Source: Paenibacillus baekrokdamisoli (lineage in GTDB: Bacteria > Bacillota > Bacilli > Paenibacillales > Paenibacillaceae). Taken from it: a DNA stretch of 64,000 nt. The notes below the pieces were generated by a model. The model searched no databases. It was not told the origin of the DNA and worked only from the letters and a program-made list of their open reading frames with translations. Shown piece by piece: positions 1 to 8,639 of this stretch. The DNA lies in the NCBI RefSeq assembly GCF_003945345.1, contig NZ_AP019308.1:5694501-5758500 (forward strand). Reading direction: 5' to 3'. Every line of letters begins with the position of its first letter. Within the stretch, counting starts at the first letter, position 1. The position numbers and the translations under genes are program-made.

Positions 1-1243
1 CCTCCGTAAAAATGCTAGTTAATCGCTGCCCGACTTTTTGCAGGAGCAAGTCACCATAGGTATGTCCAAGAGTATCGTTTATCATTTTAAAATGGTCCAG
101 ATCGAGGAAAAAAACGGCGAACGGACGTTGGTGAAGCTTCGCATGAGCTAGTAGATCATTCAGTCGTTCTTGGAAATAAACGCGATTATGCAAGCCTGTT
201 ACCGTATCATGATAAGCCATATAGCGAAGCTTTTTCTCATTGCCTTCAAGTAATTGGTATTGCTCTCTTAATTCTTCCTCTGTCGCAGTAAGCTCCTCGT
301 ATGTGGCTTCTAGCTGTTGATTTGCCATGACAAGACTGGTGGTTCGCTCTTGCACCCGGGTATGAAGCTTGCCCTTCTGAGTCATTTGGACATAGAGAAA
401 AGCTAGCAAGAGCAGCAAAGCGAAGGAGCAGATGATCCGAATAACCTGTATCTTGGTCTGGATGGAATGGAGCTTGCTCGCACTGGGCTCAGCGGCTAGC
501 TCCCAATAGCCTTCAGCAAGTTGAATATGCCGATAAAGGGAGCCTGGGTGTAGATCGAATAGATGTGCATCCCCGAGAAGAACTTTTCCATCCGCCCTTA
601 ACGCGATAGTGATTCCCTTCTCCTTTAGTAAGCCGGCTTCTTGCAGAATCGGCGGAAGATCAAGCACCACGGAAACAAAACCCCAGAACTGATTATTGAT
701 AAATATGGATTGTCTAGTTAAAATGCCGAGCCCGCCTTGTGCCAACTCCCTTGGACCAAGCAGCGTCATATTGGTCGTTTGTCTCGTACGTTCGGCCTGT
801 TCTCTGATTTGCCTATCCGGGTGATGGAATAAGTCCATACCTATAATCTTCTCGTTGCCGATGAGCGGGTAGACGAATTGTGCTTTACCGTCTGGATAAA
901 CGGATAAATTACGAATGCCCTTCATGGGCTGGATAAAGCAAGAGGCGAAGTAATTGAATTGCTCCTCCGTCAGCGTTTGATTCTGTGCAAGCTCTGTTTC
1001 TACGAATGCTTTTAATCCAATGGAGAGAAGAAAGCGACGCTCGAGTGATAAGGTTAGAGATGAGACATTATTCGATAACTCCACGTTTGCATCATGATAG
1101 ACTTCTTTTATAAGTCGGTCCCGATAGCCATTGGTAGCCCACCCAGTAAGTGCGCCGAGAATAAGCAGGATACTGGATAGAATTAACCATGTACGAATGG
1201 GTGTCTTGTAGCTGATGATAGTAGGGTCTGATCTATCGTTCAT
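1..1243 (-). CDS. Membrane CHASE-GGDEF sensor (3' end outside window)
   Basis: Reading leftwards from ATG at 1243, with a GAAGAGGAG ribosome site just upstream, about 414 residues are visible before the window ends. A membrane segment near residues 15-35 is followed by an extracytoplasmic region of about 230 residues with CHASE-like features (GLKAFVETE, then F.YFA). A second membrane segment lies near 265-285, then a coiled coil and the start of a GGDEF domain (YHDTVTGLHNR, FLDLDHFKMINDTLGH). The GGDEF signature itself lies beyond the edge, so catalytic competence and any EAL domain cannot be judged. The family makes or breaks c-di-GMP in response to an extracellular ligand. No operon partner is visible on this strand. 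Confidence 0.85.
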   Translation of the reverse strand, partial: MNDRSDPTIISYKTPIRTWLILSSILLILGALTGWATNGYRDRLIKEVYHDANVELSNNVSSLTLSLERRFLLSIGLKAFVETELAQNQTLTEEQFNYFASCFIQPMKGIRNLSVYPDGKAQFVYPLIGNEKIIGMDLFHHPDRQIREQAERTRQTTNMTLLGPRELAQGGLGILTRQSIFINNQFWGFVSVVLDLPPILQEAGLLKEKGITIALRADGKVLLGDAHLFDLHPGSLYRHIQLAEGYWELAAEPSASKLHSIQTKIQVIRIICSFALLLLLAFLYVQMTQKGKLHTRVQERTTSLVMANQQLEATYEELTATEEELREQYQLLEGNEKKLRYMAYHDTVTGLHNRVYFQERLNDLLAHAKLHQRPFAVFFLDLDHFKMINDTLGHTYGDLLLQKVGQRLTSIFTE

Positions 1244-1484
1244 GGAATCTCCTCTTCTAGTAGGCCAATATATGGAAACAAGTTGATTAGGTGTTAATTC
1301 GCTATTTATCGACAAATTCCTCCAAGGTCACAAAAAAACGGATAGGTATTAAGAATCAGGTGTCGAAAATCGCTAAAAGAAGGATCAAACGTCATCTCAG
1401 TGAATTATATTTATATCAGATTAACTGCGGATGCAAGGCTTAGAAGCTGCTTTTGTAGCTGTTAAAGAAAGGATGAGATAGACG

Positions 1485-2538
1485 ATGAATCAGGACCATA
1501 GTAGTGCTAAATCTCTATTGGAACAGCTGCCAAAGGTAGATCTTCATGTTCATTTGGATGGCAGTGTCAGGCCGGAGACGGTTCTGGAGCTTGCAAAGCT
1601 GGAGGGCATTGAGCTGCCCGCCTACGAGAAGGAAGCCTTGCTTCCGTTCATGCAAGTGAATGATACATGCACGAGTCTAACGGAGTATTTAAGCAAATTT
1701 GATTTTACAACACGATTTCTTCAGACGGGGCCAGCTTTGGAGCGAGTGGCCTATGAGACAGTCGCACAAGCTGCCAGTCATAACTAGCCGTTATATAGAG
1801 GTGCGCTTTGCTCCACAGCTGCATCGTAGGAATGGCATGACAACGGAAGAAGCCATTCATTATGTAATCGAAGGGCTGCGCCGTGGAGAAAGGCAGTTTG
1901 GAACAGTGGCTCGTGCCATTGCGATTTGTATGAGGAATCATACACAGGCTGATAACCTAGAAGTAATTGAGGCTGCAGCTGCTTATATCGGCAAAGGACT
2001 CGTTGCGGTAGATCTCGCTGGAGATGAAGCTTCCTATCCGCCGGAGCTATTCCGTGAGGTGTTTGCACGCGCTCATAAGTATGGAATTCCTGTGACGATA
2101 CATGCGGGTGAGGCAGCGGGAGCTGACAATGTGTACGAAGCGGTTAAGAACCTCGGTGCTTCACGGATCGGACATGGCATCAGGGCAAGGGAAAACCCAG
2201 CCATTTTAGATATGGTACTTAAACAGGGTATCCCACTTGAAATGTGCCCCGTCAGCAATATACAGACGAAGGCTGTCGTGAGCTGGGATGTTTATCCGAT
2301 TCGTGAATACTTTGAAGCGGGCCTTCAGATTACCATAAACACGGATAATCCGAGTGTTTCCGGAACGGACATTACCCGGGAATACCGCATATTAGCAGAT
2401 AAGTTTGGATTCGCAACTCGTGAGCTGGCGGCAATCATCCTGAATGGGGTTGAAGCTGCGTTCTTGGAGGACTCCAGTAAGCGGGAGCTAAAGCGAAGCA
2501 TCCAGAAGGACTTCCTTACACTAGGGGTGCGGCTTTAA
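1485..2538 (+). pseudogene. add: Adenosine deaminase, split by a one-base frameshift
   Basis: Frame one (1485-1787) holds the N-terminus with the zinc motif HVH in VDLHVHLDGS. It ends at TAG 1785-1787. The second frame resumes exactly at 1786 with SRYIEVRFAPQLHRR and carries HAGEAAG, SRIGHGI, EMCPVSN and INTDNPS, all adenosine/AMP deaminase family motifs. Removing one base near T1785 restores a continuous protein of about 350 residues, the family's usual length. The enzyme deaminates adenosine to inosine in purine salvage. All catalytic motifs survive on either side, so the break is either very recent or a sequencing error. The ribosome site is AAAGGATGAG before ATG 1485. Confidence 0.88.
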
Positions 2539-2800
2539 GGGTGAGGTATGTTTTGTTGAACATTCTATTGTCGACGGATCCATTCTTCTTCGCCTATCAA
2601 TCACCGACTTATCTGACAGCCTACTATAGTGCGGAGGGTAGTCCTTCAGCCACCGTCAGGGGCAGCTGACGGCGCTTGGTTACGGAGCAGCGGTTCTATT
2701 GGCGACCATCCTCAGTGTACCTTACTGGGAGTGGCTAGGACTCATTCATCCAATCCAATAGAGTAGGGGAAGTAGCCTGCAAATTATCCAAATCAGCGGC
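2539..2800. other. Intergenic, apparently degraded coding sequence
   Basis: No intact gene is seen. A plus-strand reading shows a fragment resembling a membrane protein end (about 2674-2760, GYGAAVLLATILSVPYWEWL) after in-frame stops, which suggests a decayed gene that I cannot name. Confidence 0.3.
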
Positions 2801-2802
2801 AA

Positions 2803-2843
2803 AAAACTCCAACAAAGGCCGAATTCCCTTTGTTGGGGTTTTT
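2803..2843 (+). terminator. Hairpin terminator
   Basis: AACTCCAACAAAGG pairs with CCTTTGTTGGGGTT and is followed by TTT. The A-rich 5' flank makes it potentially bidirectional, closing the add region and the XRE gene's 3' side. Confidence 0.7.
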
Positions 2844-2844
2844 G

Positions 2845-3010
2845 CTGTGGCTTGCTATTCGTTTACCAAAGCGTGTTCGGCCTGCATCCCCTGAGGCGAT
2901 GGTCAGCAGCTGCCGCTGTCCGTGGCTCAAATTGCAGCTCCCCAGTAGAGCTTCAAGTAAACGAATAATTTCAACACAAATCGTTCACCTCGCCATAGGT
3001 AAAGTTAAAT
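2845..3010 (-). pseudogene. Possible remnant of an ABC transporter ATPase
   Basis: On the minus strand an open stretch without a start reads IIRLLEALLGSCNLSHGQRQLLTIA before losing similarity. SHGQRQLLTIA resembles the ABC signature region (compare SQGQKQLLTIA in the exporter at 56 kb). There is no Walker A or B motif, so this is at most a short relic. The similarity spans only about 11 residues. Confidence 0.2.
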
Positions 3011-3565
3011 TTATAGATCGAATTCCAGATCTAGATCCGTCTCCTTGTAGATAGCGATGAGGACAACGGCGGGTCCATCACCCACATTTTTCACTAAATG
3101 GGGGACACAGGCATGCCAGCTGAAGGAGTCACCCTCAGACAGAGTAGCGGAGTCCTCTCCTTGCTCGACATATACGCTCCCCTGCATGACAAAATGCACT
3201 TCTTTTCCCTCATGCGCATGGGGCTCCGTTCCTGTAGAAGCACCGGGTGGAAGCTCGGCAAGGGTCATTCTCACCCCGCCAACGGAGCTCAGATGCGTGA
3301 TCTTCAGGTTGCCGCTGCCTGTCGTCGTCATCTGTCTCTCCTCCTTGCGCACAATACTCATGCGGTCATCTTTTCTCAGGAGCAAGAAAGCGAGAGGGAC
3401 GTTCAAGGCATTCGCGATTTGGTCTAAAGTAGAGATCGAGGGAGAGGTCTTATTGGTCTCTACCTGACTCATGAACCCCTGTGACAGGCCGGTTTCTTCA
3501 CAGATTTGGGCGATCGTTATGTTTTTTCGTTTGCGTATGTTTCGAATCGTTGAGCCGATATCCAT
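3011..3565 (-). CDS. XRE-family regulator with C-terminal cupin domain
   Basis: This 184-residue protein starts at ATG 3565, after GGAGGAGC, rather than at an upstream in-frame codon lacking a ribosome site. An N-terminal helix-turn-helix (IGSTIRNIRKRKNITIAQI, then GLSQGFMSQVE) occupies residues 1-65. A cupin fold follows at about 100-180 (GTEPHAHEGKEVHFVMQG, SFSWHACVPH). This architecture usually senses a small ligand through the cupin. It is divergent from the dioxygenase gene, and a 10-bp inverted repeat lies in the shared interval, so control of itself and that gene is a reasonable inference. Confidence 0.88.
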   Translation of the reverse strand: MDIGSTIRNIRKRKNITIAQICEETGLSQGFMSQVETNKTSPSISTLDQIANALNVPLAFLLLRKDDRMSIVRKEERQMTTTGSGNLKITHLSSVGGVRMTLAELPPGASTGTEPHAHEGKEVHFVMQGSVYVEQGEDSATLSEGDSFSWHACVPHLVKNVGDGPAVVLIAIYKETDLDLEFDL

Positions 3566-3631
3566 TGCTGCTCCTCCAATTCCATTAATATTAGTAATAA
3601 CAACAATAAGTTTATAATAGCAAATTTCCAC

Positions 3632-3660
3632 TTGACTCGCTATCACAAATGAAGTTAAAT
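3632..3660 (+). promoter_or_regulatory. Sigma-A-type promoter of the dioxygenase gene
   Basis: TTGACT and TTAAAT are separated by 17 bp, upstream of the dioxygenase start and on the far side of its putative operator. Confidence 0.6.
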
Positions 3661-3693
3661 TAGTTATATAAACTTTAATTACCTATAACTAAT
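3659..3693. promoter_or_regulatory. Inverted repeat, putative operator
   Basis: ATTAGTTATA (3659-3668) and TATAACTAAT (3684-3693) are perfect 10-bp arms with a 15-bp spacer. They begin at the -10 box and cover the transcription start. A related ATTAGTAAT half-site occurs near 3590 on the regulator side. The best candidate ligand is the divergent XRE-cupin protein. Confidence 0.6.
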
Positions 3694-3712
3694 ATTTTAT
3701 AAAAAGGAGTTG

Positions 3713-4492
3713 ATGATAACGATGGTACCCTCATACTTTTTTGCGCATGGTGCGCCTTCTTTGGTCATCGAAGAGCATGGCTATACGGATTTCCTGAAGA
3801 GCTTTGCGAAGGATAAAGTGAAGCCTAAGGCAATCGTTCTATTCTCTGCCCACTGGGAGAGTACAATTCAATCGATCGGTGCCGTAGATACGTACAGCAC
3901 GATCTATGATTTCTCCGGTTTTCCGGAACAGCTTTATCAGATCACTTATCCAGCGCACGGAGATGCTGCGCTTAGTGATCAGATTCAGACACTATTCGCG
4001 GAGAAAGGGATTCCGAGCAGACTGGATCACGAACGCGGGCTTGATCACGGGGCTTGGGCGGTTCTGAAGCTTCTCTACCCAGATGCTGACATTCCTGTTA
4101 TTGCGCTATCCGTTAATCGGAATTTGACCAATGAACAGCAGTATCAGATTGGCCAGGCTCTGGCTGAACTTCGGGAACAGGATATTATGATTATTGGAAG
4201 TGGTGGAACTGTTCATAATTTACGCCGAATTGAGTGGGGCGCTAATGCTGCTGCGGATTGGGCCGTTTCCTTCGATCAATGGCTGAAGAGCAAGTTGGAG
4301 ACGTGGGATCTTGAAGCACTATTCAATTACCGGGAAGAGGCTCCTTATGGCAAAGATTCCGTGCCGACAAGCGAGCATTTCATTCCCTTACTACTGGCAA
4401 TGGGCACTGGTGATCGGAACAGGCAGGCGAAGCTTGTTTATCAGGATTACCAGATGGGGACCTTGAGTCTCAGCTGCTGGAAATTCGAATAA
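3713..4492 (+). CDS. Extradiol ring-cleavage dioxygenase, DODA/YgiD type
   Basis: About 259 residues. The start is ambiguous: TTG 3710, ATG 3713 and ATG 3722 all follow AGGAG at 3705-3709, and ATG 3722 would give MVPSYFFAHGAPSL, the usual family N-terminus. Class III extradiol features are visible: FFAHGAPSL, LFSAHWES, the LDHGAW segment and a late SEHFIPLLLA histidine. The family opens catechol-type rings with a metal ion, and YgiD acts on DOPA in vitro. The natural substrate here is unknown. It is transcribed alone and ends in a hairpin. Confidence 0.88.
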   Translation: MITMVPSYFFAHGAPSLVIEEHGYTDFLKSFAKDKVKPKAIVLFSAHWESTIQSIGAVDTYSTIYDFSGFPEQLYQITYPAHGDAALSDQIQTLFAEKGIPSRLDHERGLDHGAWAVLKLLYPDADIPVIALSVNRNLTNEQQYQIGQALAELREQDIMIIGSGGTVHNLRRIEWGANAAADWAVSFDQWLKSKLETWDLEALFNYREEAPYGKDSVPTSEHFIPLLLAMGTGDRNRQAKLVYQDYQMGTLSLSCWKFE

Positions 4493-4506
4493 GTTTTTAT
4501 AGGGAG

Positions 4507-4539
4507 GCCTGGTTGTGCGTGAAGCGCTTCCAGGCTTTT
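4507..4539 (+). terminator. Terminator of the dioxygenase gene
   Basis: GCCTGG and CCAGGC arms with a 17-nt loop, followed by TTTT. Confidence 0.55.
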
Positions 4540-4706
4540 CGATTATAAAGGGATTTCCCAGGCTTGTGTTTATAAAACCAGGATTGTGGGTAACATGTAT
4601 TTTGGAGTGGTTTTCCGCGTGGTTACTGCGTTTAGAGGGACAAGTCAGTCTGCATTTTTAGTCGAAAAATATCCAAAAGAAAACCATGGAAAGGCTTGTA
4701 AGCGAG

Positions 4707-4735
4707 TTGCATTTGGGAGATAAACATGGTAAGAT
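4707..4735 (+). promoter_or_regulatory. Promoter of the cold-shock gene, long 5' leader
   Basis: TTGCAT and TAAGAT with a 17-bp spacer. Transcription would begin near 4742, leaving a leader of about 140 nt before the start codon. Long structured leaders are typical of csp genes and control translation with temperature. No other gene lies between 4540 and 4884. Confidence 0.6.
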
Positions 4736-4884
4736 ATGAGTATCCATAAAAGAGCTAACCTGAATTCACTTATTGAAAAGGGTTGTCATTTGTGCGACAG
4801 GATGGTACCTTTCTCAATGTGTGATTTTTTTATTTGTTTACCGAATAAAAAGTACATGTTAATTTATCTTTGGAGGTTTTACCC

Positions 4885-5085
4885 ATGCAAACAGGAACAG
4901 TAAAATGGTTTAACGCAGAAAAAGGATTTGGCTTTATCGAAGTTGAAGGCGGCAACGATGTATTCGTACATTTCTCCGCAATCGTTGGAGACGGCTTCAA
5001 ATCTTTGGACGAAGGCCAACGCGTTGAATTCAACGTTGTTCAAGGCAACCGTGGACCACAAGCAGAAAACGTTGTAAAACTGTAG
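4885..5085 (+). CDS. cspB: Cold-shock protein, CspA family
   Basis: A 66-residue OB-fold RNA chaperone starting at ATG 4885, eight bases after TGGAGG. The RNA-binding motifs KGFGFIEV (RNP1) and VFVHFSAI (RNP2) are complete and the length is standard. It binds single-stranded RNA and DNA in the cytoplasm and helps translation in the cold. The YdjO-family gene follows after a terminator, a pairing consistent with a shared cold response. The symbol marks the family; which csp paralogue it is cannot be told from the window. Confidence 0.95.
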   Translation: MQTGTVKWFNAEKGFGFIEVEGGNDVFVHFSAIVGDGFKSLDEGQRVEFNVVQGNRGPQAENVVKL

Positions 5086-5113
5086 TATTTACAACTTTCT
5101 TCTGTTACAAAAT

Positions 5114-5151
5114 AAAACTGCCCTTAACTTGTGTTGAGGGTAGTTTTTTTT
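5114..5151 (+). terminator. Terminator after the cold-shock gene
   Basis: AAACTGCCCTTAAC pairs imperfectly with GTTGAGGGTAGTTT across TTGT, followed by a run of T. Confidence 0.8.
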
Positions 5152-5171
5152 AATAAAAGGAGGGATGTATC

Positions 5172-5399
5172 TTGTATAATAGGAAGAAGTTGCTAGAAGA
5201 TATCCCTGAAGAGAACACAGAGATCTGGAGCTGCGAGAAGGAAGGCTGCAAGAGCTGGATGCGTGATAATTTCGCATTCGAATACGTGCCGACCTGTCAT
5301 ATCTGTCATTCACCTATGGTAAAGAGCATGAAGATGCTGCCGACGCTTGTGAACTCAAACGGCGATCTAAAAGCACTAAAAAAAGGTAAACAAATATAA
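5172..5399 (+). CDS. ydjO: YdjO-family cold-inducible small protein
   Basis: A 75-residue protein starting at TTG 5172, eight bases after AGGAGG. The ATG at 5165 is out of frame and stops at once. The pattern WSCEKEGCKSWMRDNF followed by PTCHICHSPMV gives two Cys pairs that could hold a metal. This matches the YdjO family, named for a cold-inducible Bacillus protein of unknown biochemical role. Its position right after the cold-shock gene supports the assignment. A hairpin terminator follows. Confidence 0.78.
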   Translation: MYNRKKLLEDIPEENTEIWSCEKEGCKSWMRDNFAFEYVPTCHICHSPMVKSMKMLPTLVNSNGDLKALKKGKQI

Positions 5400-5400
5400 G

Positions 5401-5439
5401 CAGCCGTCCATCGCAACCGTTGGAACGGCTTTTTTTTTA
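5401..5439 (+). terminator. Terminator after ydjO
   Basis: AGCCGTCC and GGAACGGCT arms followed by nine T. Confidence 0.75.
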
Positions 5440-5456
5440 TTTTATAGGAGATGAAG

Positions 5457-7829
5457 ATGCCTAATACGATACGTCTGTCGGTACGATCGCTCGTTGAATA
5501 TGTATGTAGCAGTGGCAGCATCGAATCTGGTTTTCGGACAACCAGCTCCATGACGGAGGGGACGAAGGTCCATCAAGCGATTCAGAAGCAGTACGGCGAG
5601 CAGGACCAGAAGGAAGTATATGTCTCTGTGGAGATCGTGATTGACGATCTTCTATTCATCGTTGATGGACGTTGTGATGGGCTTCTGGCGCATGAAACGA
5701 TCTTAACAGTTGACGAAATTAAGTCTACTGCAAGGGAACTCGCGGCTATTACGGAGAGCTCGTATCCCGTTCATTGGGCGCAAGCCAAGATGTATGCTTA
5801 CATTATCGCTAAGGATCAAGGGCTCGATCAGATGAAGGTGCAGCTAACCTATGTGCAGGTGGTTACGGGGGAGCAGAAGCGTTTCGTCGAAGTGATGCCA
5901 TTCGTGGAGCTGGAGCAATTCATGTTGAGTATGCTGGCGGCCTATTCTCCCTACGCGCAGTTAATTACCCATCATGCAAGGCTAAGAGACGAGAGTATCA
6001 AGCAGCTCGCTTTTCCGTTTGATCAATACCGAGAAGGCCAGCGGAAGCTAGCTGGAGCTGTGTATAAAACCATTGCCGACAGCGGTAAACTTTTTGCAAA
6101 AGCACCTACTGGCATAGGGAAAACGATCTCGACGATCTTCCCATCTATTAAGGCCATGGGGGAGGGTTTGCTTCAACGCATCCTTTATTTGACTGCGAAG
6201 ACGATTACACGGACGGCTGCTGAAGAGGCCTATGCCCTGCTGGAATCTAAAGGGCTGCATCTGCATACTGTGACACTAACGGCCAAGGAAAAAGTTTGCT
6301 TCAAAGAGGAAGTGCGGTGCTCCAAAGAACATTGCGAATATGCAGATGGCTATTATGACCGAATCAATGAAGCGCTGCTGGATCTGCTGTCACAGGAGAC
6401 GCTGATGACTCGGACTGTTATCGAAGCTTATGCCCATAAGCATCGGGTATGTCCGTTCGAATTTGCTCTGGATGCCGCGTATGCCGCTGATGCGATGATA
6501 TGCGACTACAACTATGTGTTTGACCCGCGCGTCAGTTTGAAGCGGCTGTTCGATGATCAGAAGCGGCAAACCGCTTTATTGATAGATGAGTCGCATAATC
6601 TGGTGGATCGTGCTCGTGAGATGTATTCCAGTGAGCTGCATAAGGCGGATTTTCTTGCGGTTCAAAGAGAATATAAAACAACGAATCCGGCACTATATCA
6701 AGCGGCCAAAGCAGTGAACGATAGCTATATCGCGCTTCGCAAGCAAATTGGAGATCGTTATACACAGGTGGTCAAAGAGCCGCCGGAGTCACTAGTAGTA
6801 CTGCTCGAGACTTTTGTAAGCCTGGCTGAGAAGGAGCTTCTAGTGCCGGGCTCTGGGCCAGGTCAGGGCAATGCCCTGCTGTTGGATCTGTTTTATGCTG
6901 CTCAGAGCTTCATCCGCATTGCGAAGCTGTACGATGAGCGCTTCGTCACGTACACGGAATGCACGAAAAGTGATGTTCGCATGAAGCTGTTCTGTCTAGA
7001 CCCCTCGCATCTCTTGCGGCAGATGAGTAAGGGCTATCGATCGGTCATTTTTTTCTCCGCTACGTTATCACCGCTGAATTATTATATGGATATGCTTGGT
7101 GGCGGCTCGGAGTCAGATTTCTCCGTGACGATACCATCGCCATTCTCCAGTACACAGCTGGATGTGTTCATCGGGCCGCTGTCGACCCGGTATCAGGATC
7201 GGGAACGGACGAAAGATCCGATCGTTCGGCTCATCAGTGAAATGACGAAGGAGAGGCCGGGTAATTATTTGCTGTTCTTCCCGTCTTATGAATATATGAA
7301 TGATGCTTATGAGCGATATGCAGCTGCTGCTGAGGATGGACAGGCGAATACGATTATTCAAGGGACGAGCATGACGGAGGAAGACAGAGAGAACTTCTTA
7401 GCTGCTTTCGCAGTGGAACCGATAAGTGCTATGGCTAGATTGGGTCCTAATGATGATGGCAAAAAGAAAGCCTTCGTCGGGTTTGCCGTCATGGGCGGCA
7501 TCTTCTCGGAAGGCATCGATTTGGTCGGTGATCGTCTGACAGGCGTTGTTGTCGTAGGTGTTGGGCTTCCGCAAATTGGTCTCGAACGTAACATCATCCG
7601 TGAATATTTTGATAGCGTGGGTAAGAATGGCTTCGATTATGCTTTCCTCTATCCCGGCATGAATAAGGTACTGCAGGCAGGTGGAAGGCTGATTCGTTCC
7701 GAAACCGATACGGGCAGCCTGCTGTTGATCGATGATCGTTATTTGCAGCCGCAATATAATCGCCTGTTACCTCAGGAGTGGAAGAATTACACGATTCTGA
7801 ACGGACCGAAGCCGAGTTCCTTTTCCTAG
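5457..7829 (+). CDS. PD-(D/E)XK nuclease - XPD/DinG-type helicase fusion
   Basis: A 790-residue protein. ATG 5457 is preferred because TAGGAG abuts the earlier ATG at 5451. Residues 1-170 look like a RecB/Cas4-like nuclease (VDGRCDGLL, then TVDEIKST, matching D...ExK). The rest is a superfamily 2 XPD/DinG helicase: Walker A APTGIGKT, DESH box in LLIDESHNL, and a C-terminal QAGGRLIRSETDTG motif VI. Four spaced cysteines in VCFKEEVRCSKEHCEYAD and HRVCPFEF are the expected iron-sulfur cluster ligands. The family unwinds 5'-tailed DNA in repair. It ends only 11 bp from the convergent anti-sigma gene, with no terminator between. Confidence 0.88.
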   Translation: MPNTIRLSVRSLVEYVCSSGSIESGFRTTSSMTEGTKVHQAIQKQYGEQDQKEVYVSVEIVIDDLLFIVDGRCDGLLAHETILTVDEIKSTARELAAITESSYPVHWAQAKMYAYIIAKDQGLDQMKVQLTYVQVVTGEQKRFVEVMPFVELEQFMLSMLAAYSPYAQLITHHARLRDESIKQLAFPFDQYREGQRKLAGAVYKTIADSGKLFAKAPTGIGKTISTIFPSIKAMGEGLLQRILYLTAKTITRTAAEEAYALLESKGLHLHTVTLTAKEKVCFKEEVRCSKEHCEYADGYYDRINEALLDLLSQETLMTRTVIEAYAHKHRVCPFEFALDAAYAADAMICDYNYVFDPRVSLKRLFDDQKRQTALLIDESHNLVDRAREMYSSELHKADFLAVQREYKTTNPALYQAAKAVNDSYIALRKQIGDRYTQVVKEPPESLVVLLETFVSLAEKELLVPGSGPGQGNALLLDLFYAAQSFIRIAKLYDERFVTYTECTKSDVRMKLFCLDPSHLLRQMSKGYRSVIFFSATLSPLNYYMDMLGGGSESDFSVTIPSPFSSTQLDVFIGPLSTRYQDRERTKDPIVRLISEMTKERPGNYLLFFPSYEYMNDAYERYAAAAEDGQANTIIQGTSMTEEDRENFLAAFAVEPISAMARLGPNDDGKKKAFVGFAVMGGIFSEGIDLVGDRLTGVVVVGVGLPQIGLERNIIREYFDSVGKNGFDYAFLYPGMNKVLQAGGRLIRSETDTGSLLLIDDRYLQPQYNRLLPQEWKNYTILNGPKPSSFS

Positions 7830-7840
7830 CTGGCATTAAA

Positions 7841-8635
7841 TTAAACAGAGCCATACATTTTGGCGCCACGCGGTTGATTGCCATGGTCATCGGGCTCGAG
7901 CGTAATGCCGATGGAATCAAAGGCAAGCGTATCGGAGGCGATCGGCATGGCCAGCAATCCGATTCCTTTGTCCGATCGATGAACCCGGAAGGTGCCAGCG
8001 CTGCTTCTTACCCCATCCTTAATGAGCCATACTTGGTAGGCTTGATCACCTTCGGTGACGGCTGCGCCAAACAGATAGATGACGAACTGCTTGCTCTGTC
8101 CATTATCGACAATGCAAGCAACACCCGCAGATTCGGATACCTCGGGCGACTTGGGCTGCAGTCGAACCAATTGAGTAATTTGAGCGGCGGATACGGACAA
8201 TGCCTGCTCTACGGGCAGAGGTGCCGCCGACTGATCGCGGTACAGCTGCACATTCCACAGCGAGACGAGTAAGATTGCGGCAATGGCGGCTGCAAAGAGA
8301 GCTGTTGTAGACCTTTTGCCGAATAACGGTCTTCTTGCTCGGATTGCTGTTGAAATCGGATGATCTTTATCGCTTTCTGTCGCCATTATGGCGTTCATAA
8401 CTTGATTTTTCAGGTCGGCTGGCGGTTCGATTTGTTCCATATCCGTAGGAAGAGCCTCCCATACGATGCCCAGCTCCTCGAGCTCCTTCTGACAGTCTTC
8501 GCAAAAGGGGAGATGACGTTCGAAAGCGAGCTTCTCCTCATCCGTGCAAATGTCCATCACATAGTCCGGACAGCATTCACATACGGGTAACCCTCTTCTT
8601 TCTCCCATCATATCCCCTCTTCTTTCTCCCATCAT
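7841..8635 (-). CDS. Membrane anti-sigma factor, RskA-like
   Basis: A 264-residue protein. A cytoplasmic zinc-finger-like segment (ERHLPFCEDCQKEL, H-X3-C-X2-C) lies at about residues 35-55. One membrane segment near 110-130 (TTALFAAAIAAILLVSLW) is followed by an extracytoplasmic domain with VYQVWLI-like and GTFRV motifs typical of the RskA C-terminal domain. It would hold the neighbouring ECF sigma factor at the membrane until signalled. Its start overlaps the sigma stop codon (ATGA), indicating translational coupling. A 24-bp tandem duplication repeats the start codons and ribosome site (8611 is a second usable start), adding eight residues to the N-terminus. Confidence 0.88.
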   Translation of the reverse strand: MMGERRGDMMGERRGLPVCECCPDYVMDICTDEEKLAFERHLPFCEDCQKELEELGIVWEALPTDMEQIEPPADLKNQVMNAIMATESDKDHPISTAIRARRPLFGKRSTTALFAAAIAAILLVSLWNVQLYRDQSAAPLPVEQALSVSAAQITQLVRLQPKSPEVSESAGVACIVDNGQSKQFVIYLFGAAVTEGDQAYQVWLIKDGVRSSAGTFRVHRSDKGIGLLAMPIASDTLAFDSIGITLEPDDHGNQPRGAKMYGSV

Positions 8636-8639
8636 ATCC
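8591..8639 (-). repeat. Two-copy 24-bp tandem repeat over a start codon
   Basis: The unit GGGGATATGATGGGAGAAAG plus AAGA occurs twice head to tail. Each copy has an ATGATG and a purine-rich ribosome-site-like stretch before the next, so the anti-sigma gene has two equivalent starts. Confidence 0.85.

Noticed and set aside
3057-3467. Plus-strand open frames opposite the XRE-cupin gene
   Set aside because: They are antisense shadows without ribosome sites or recognisable domains.
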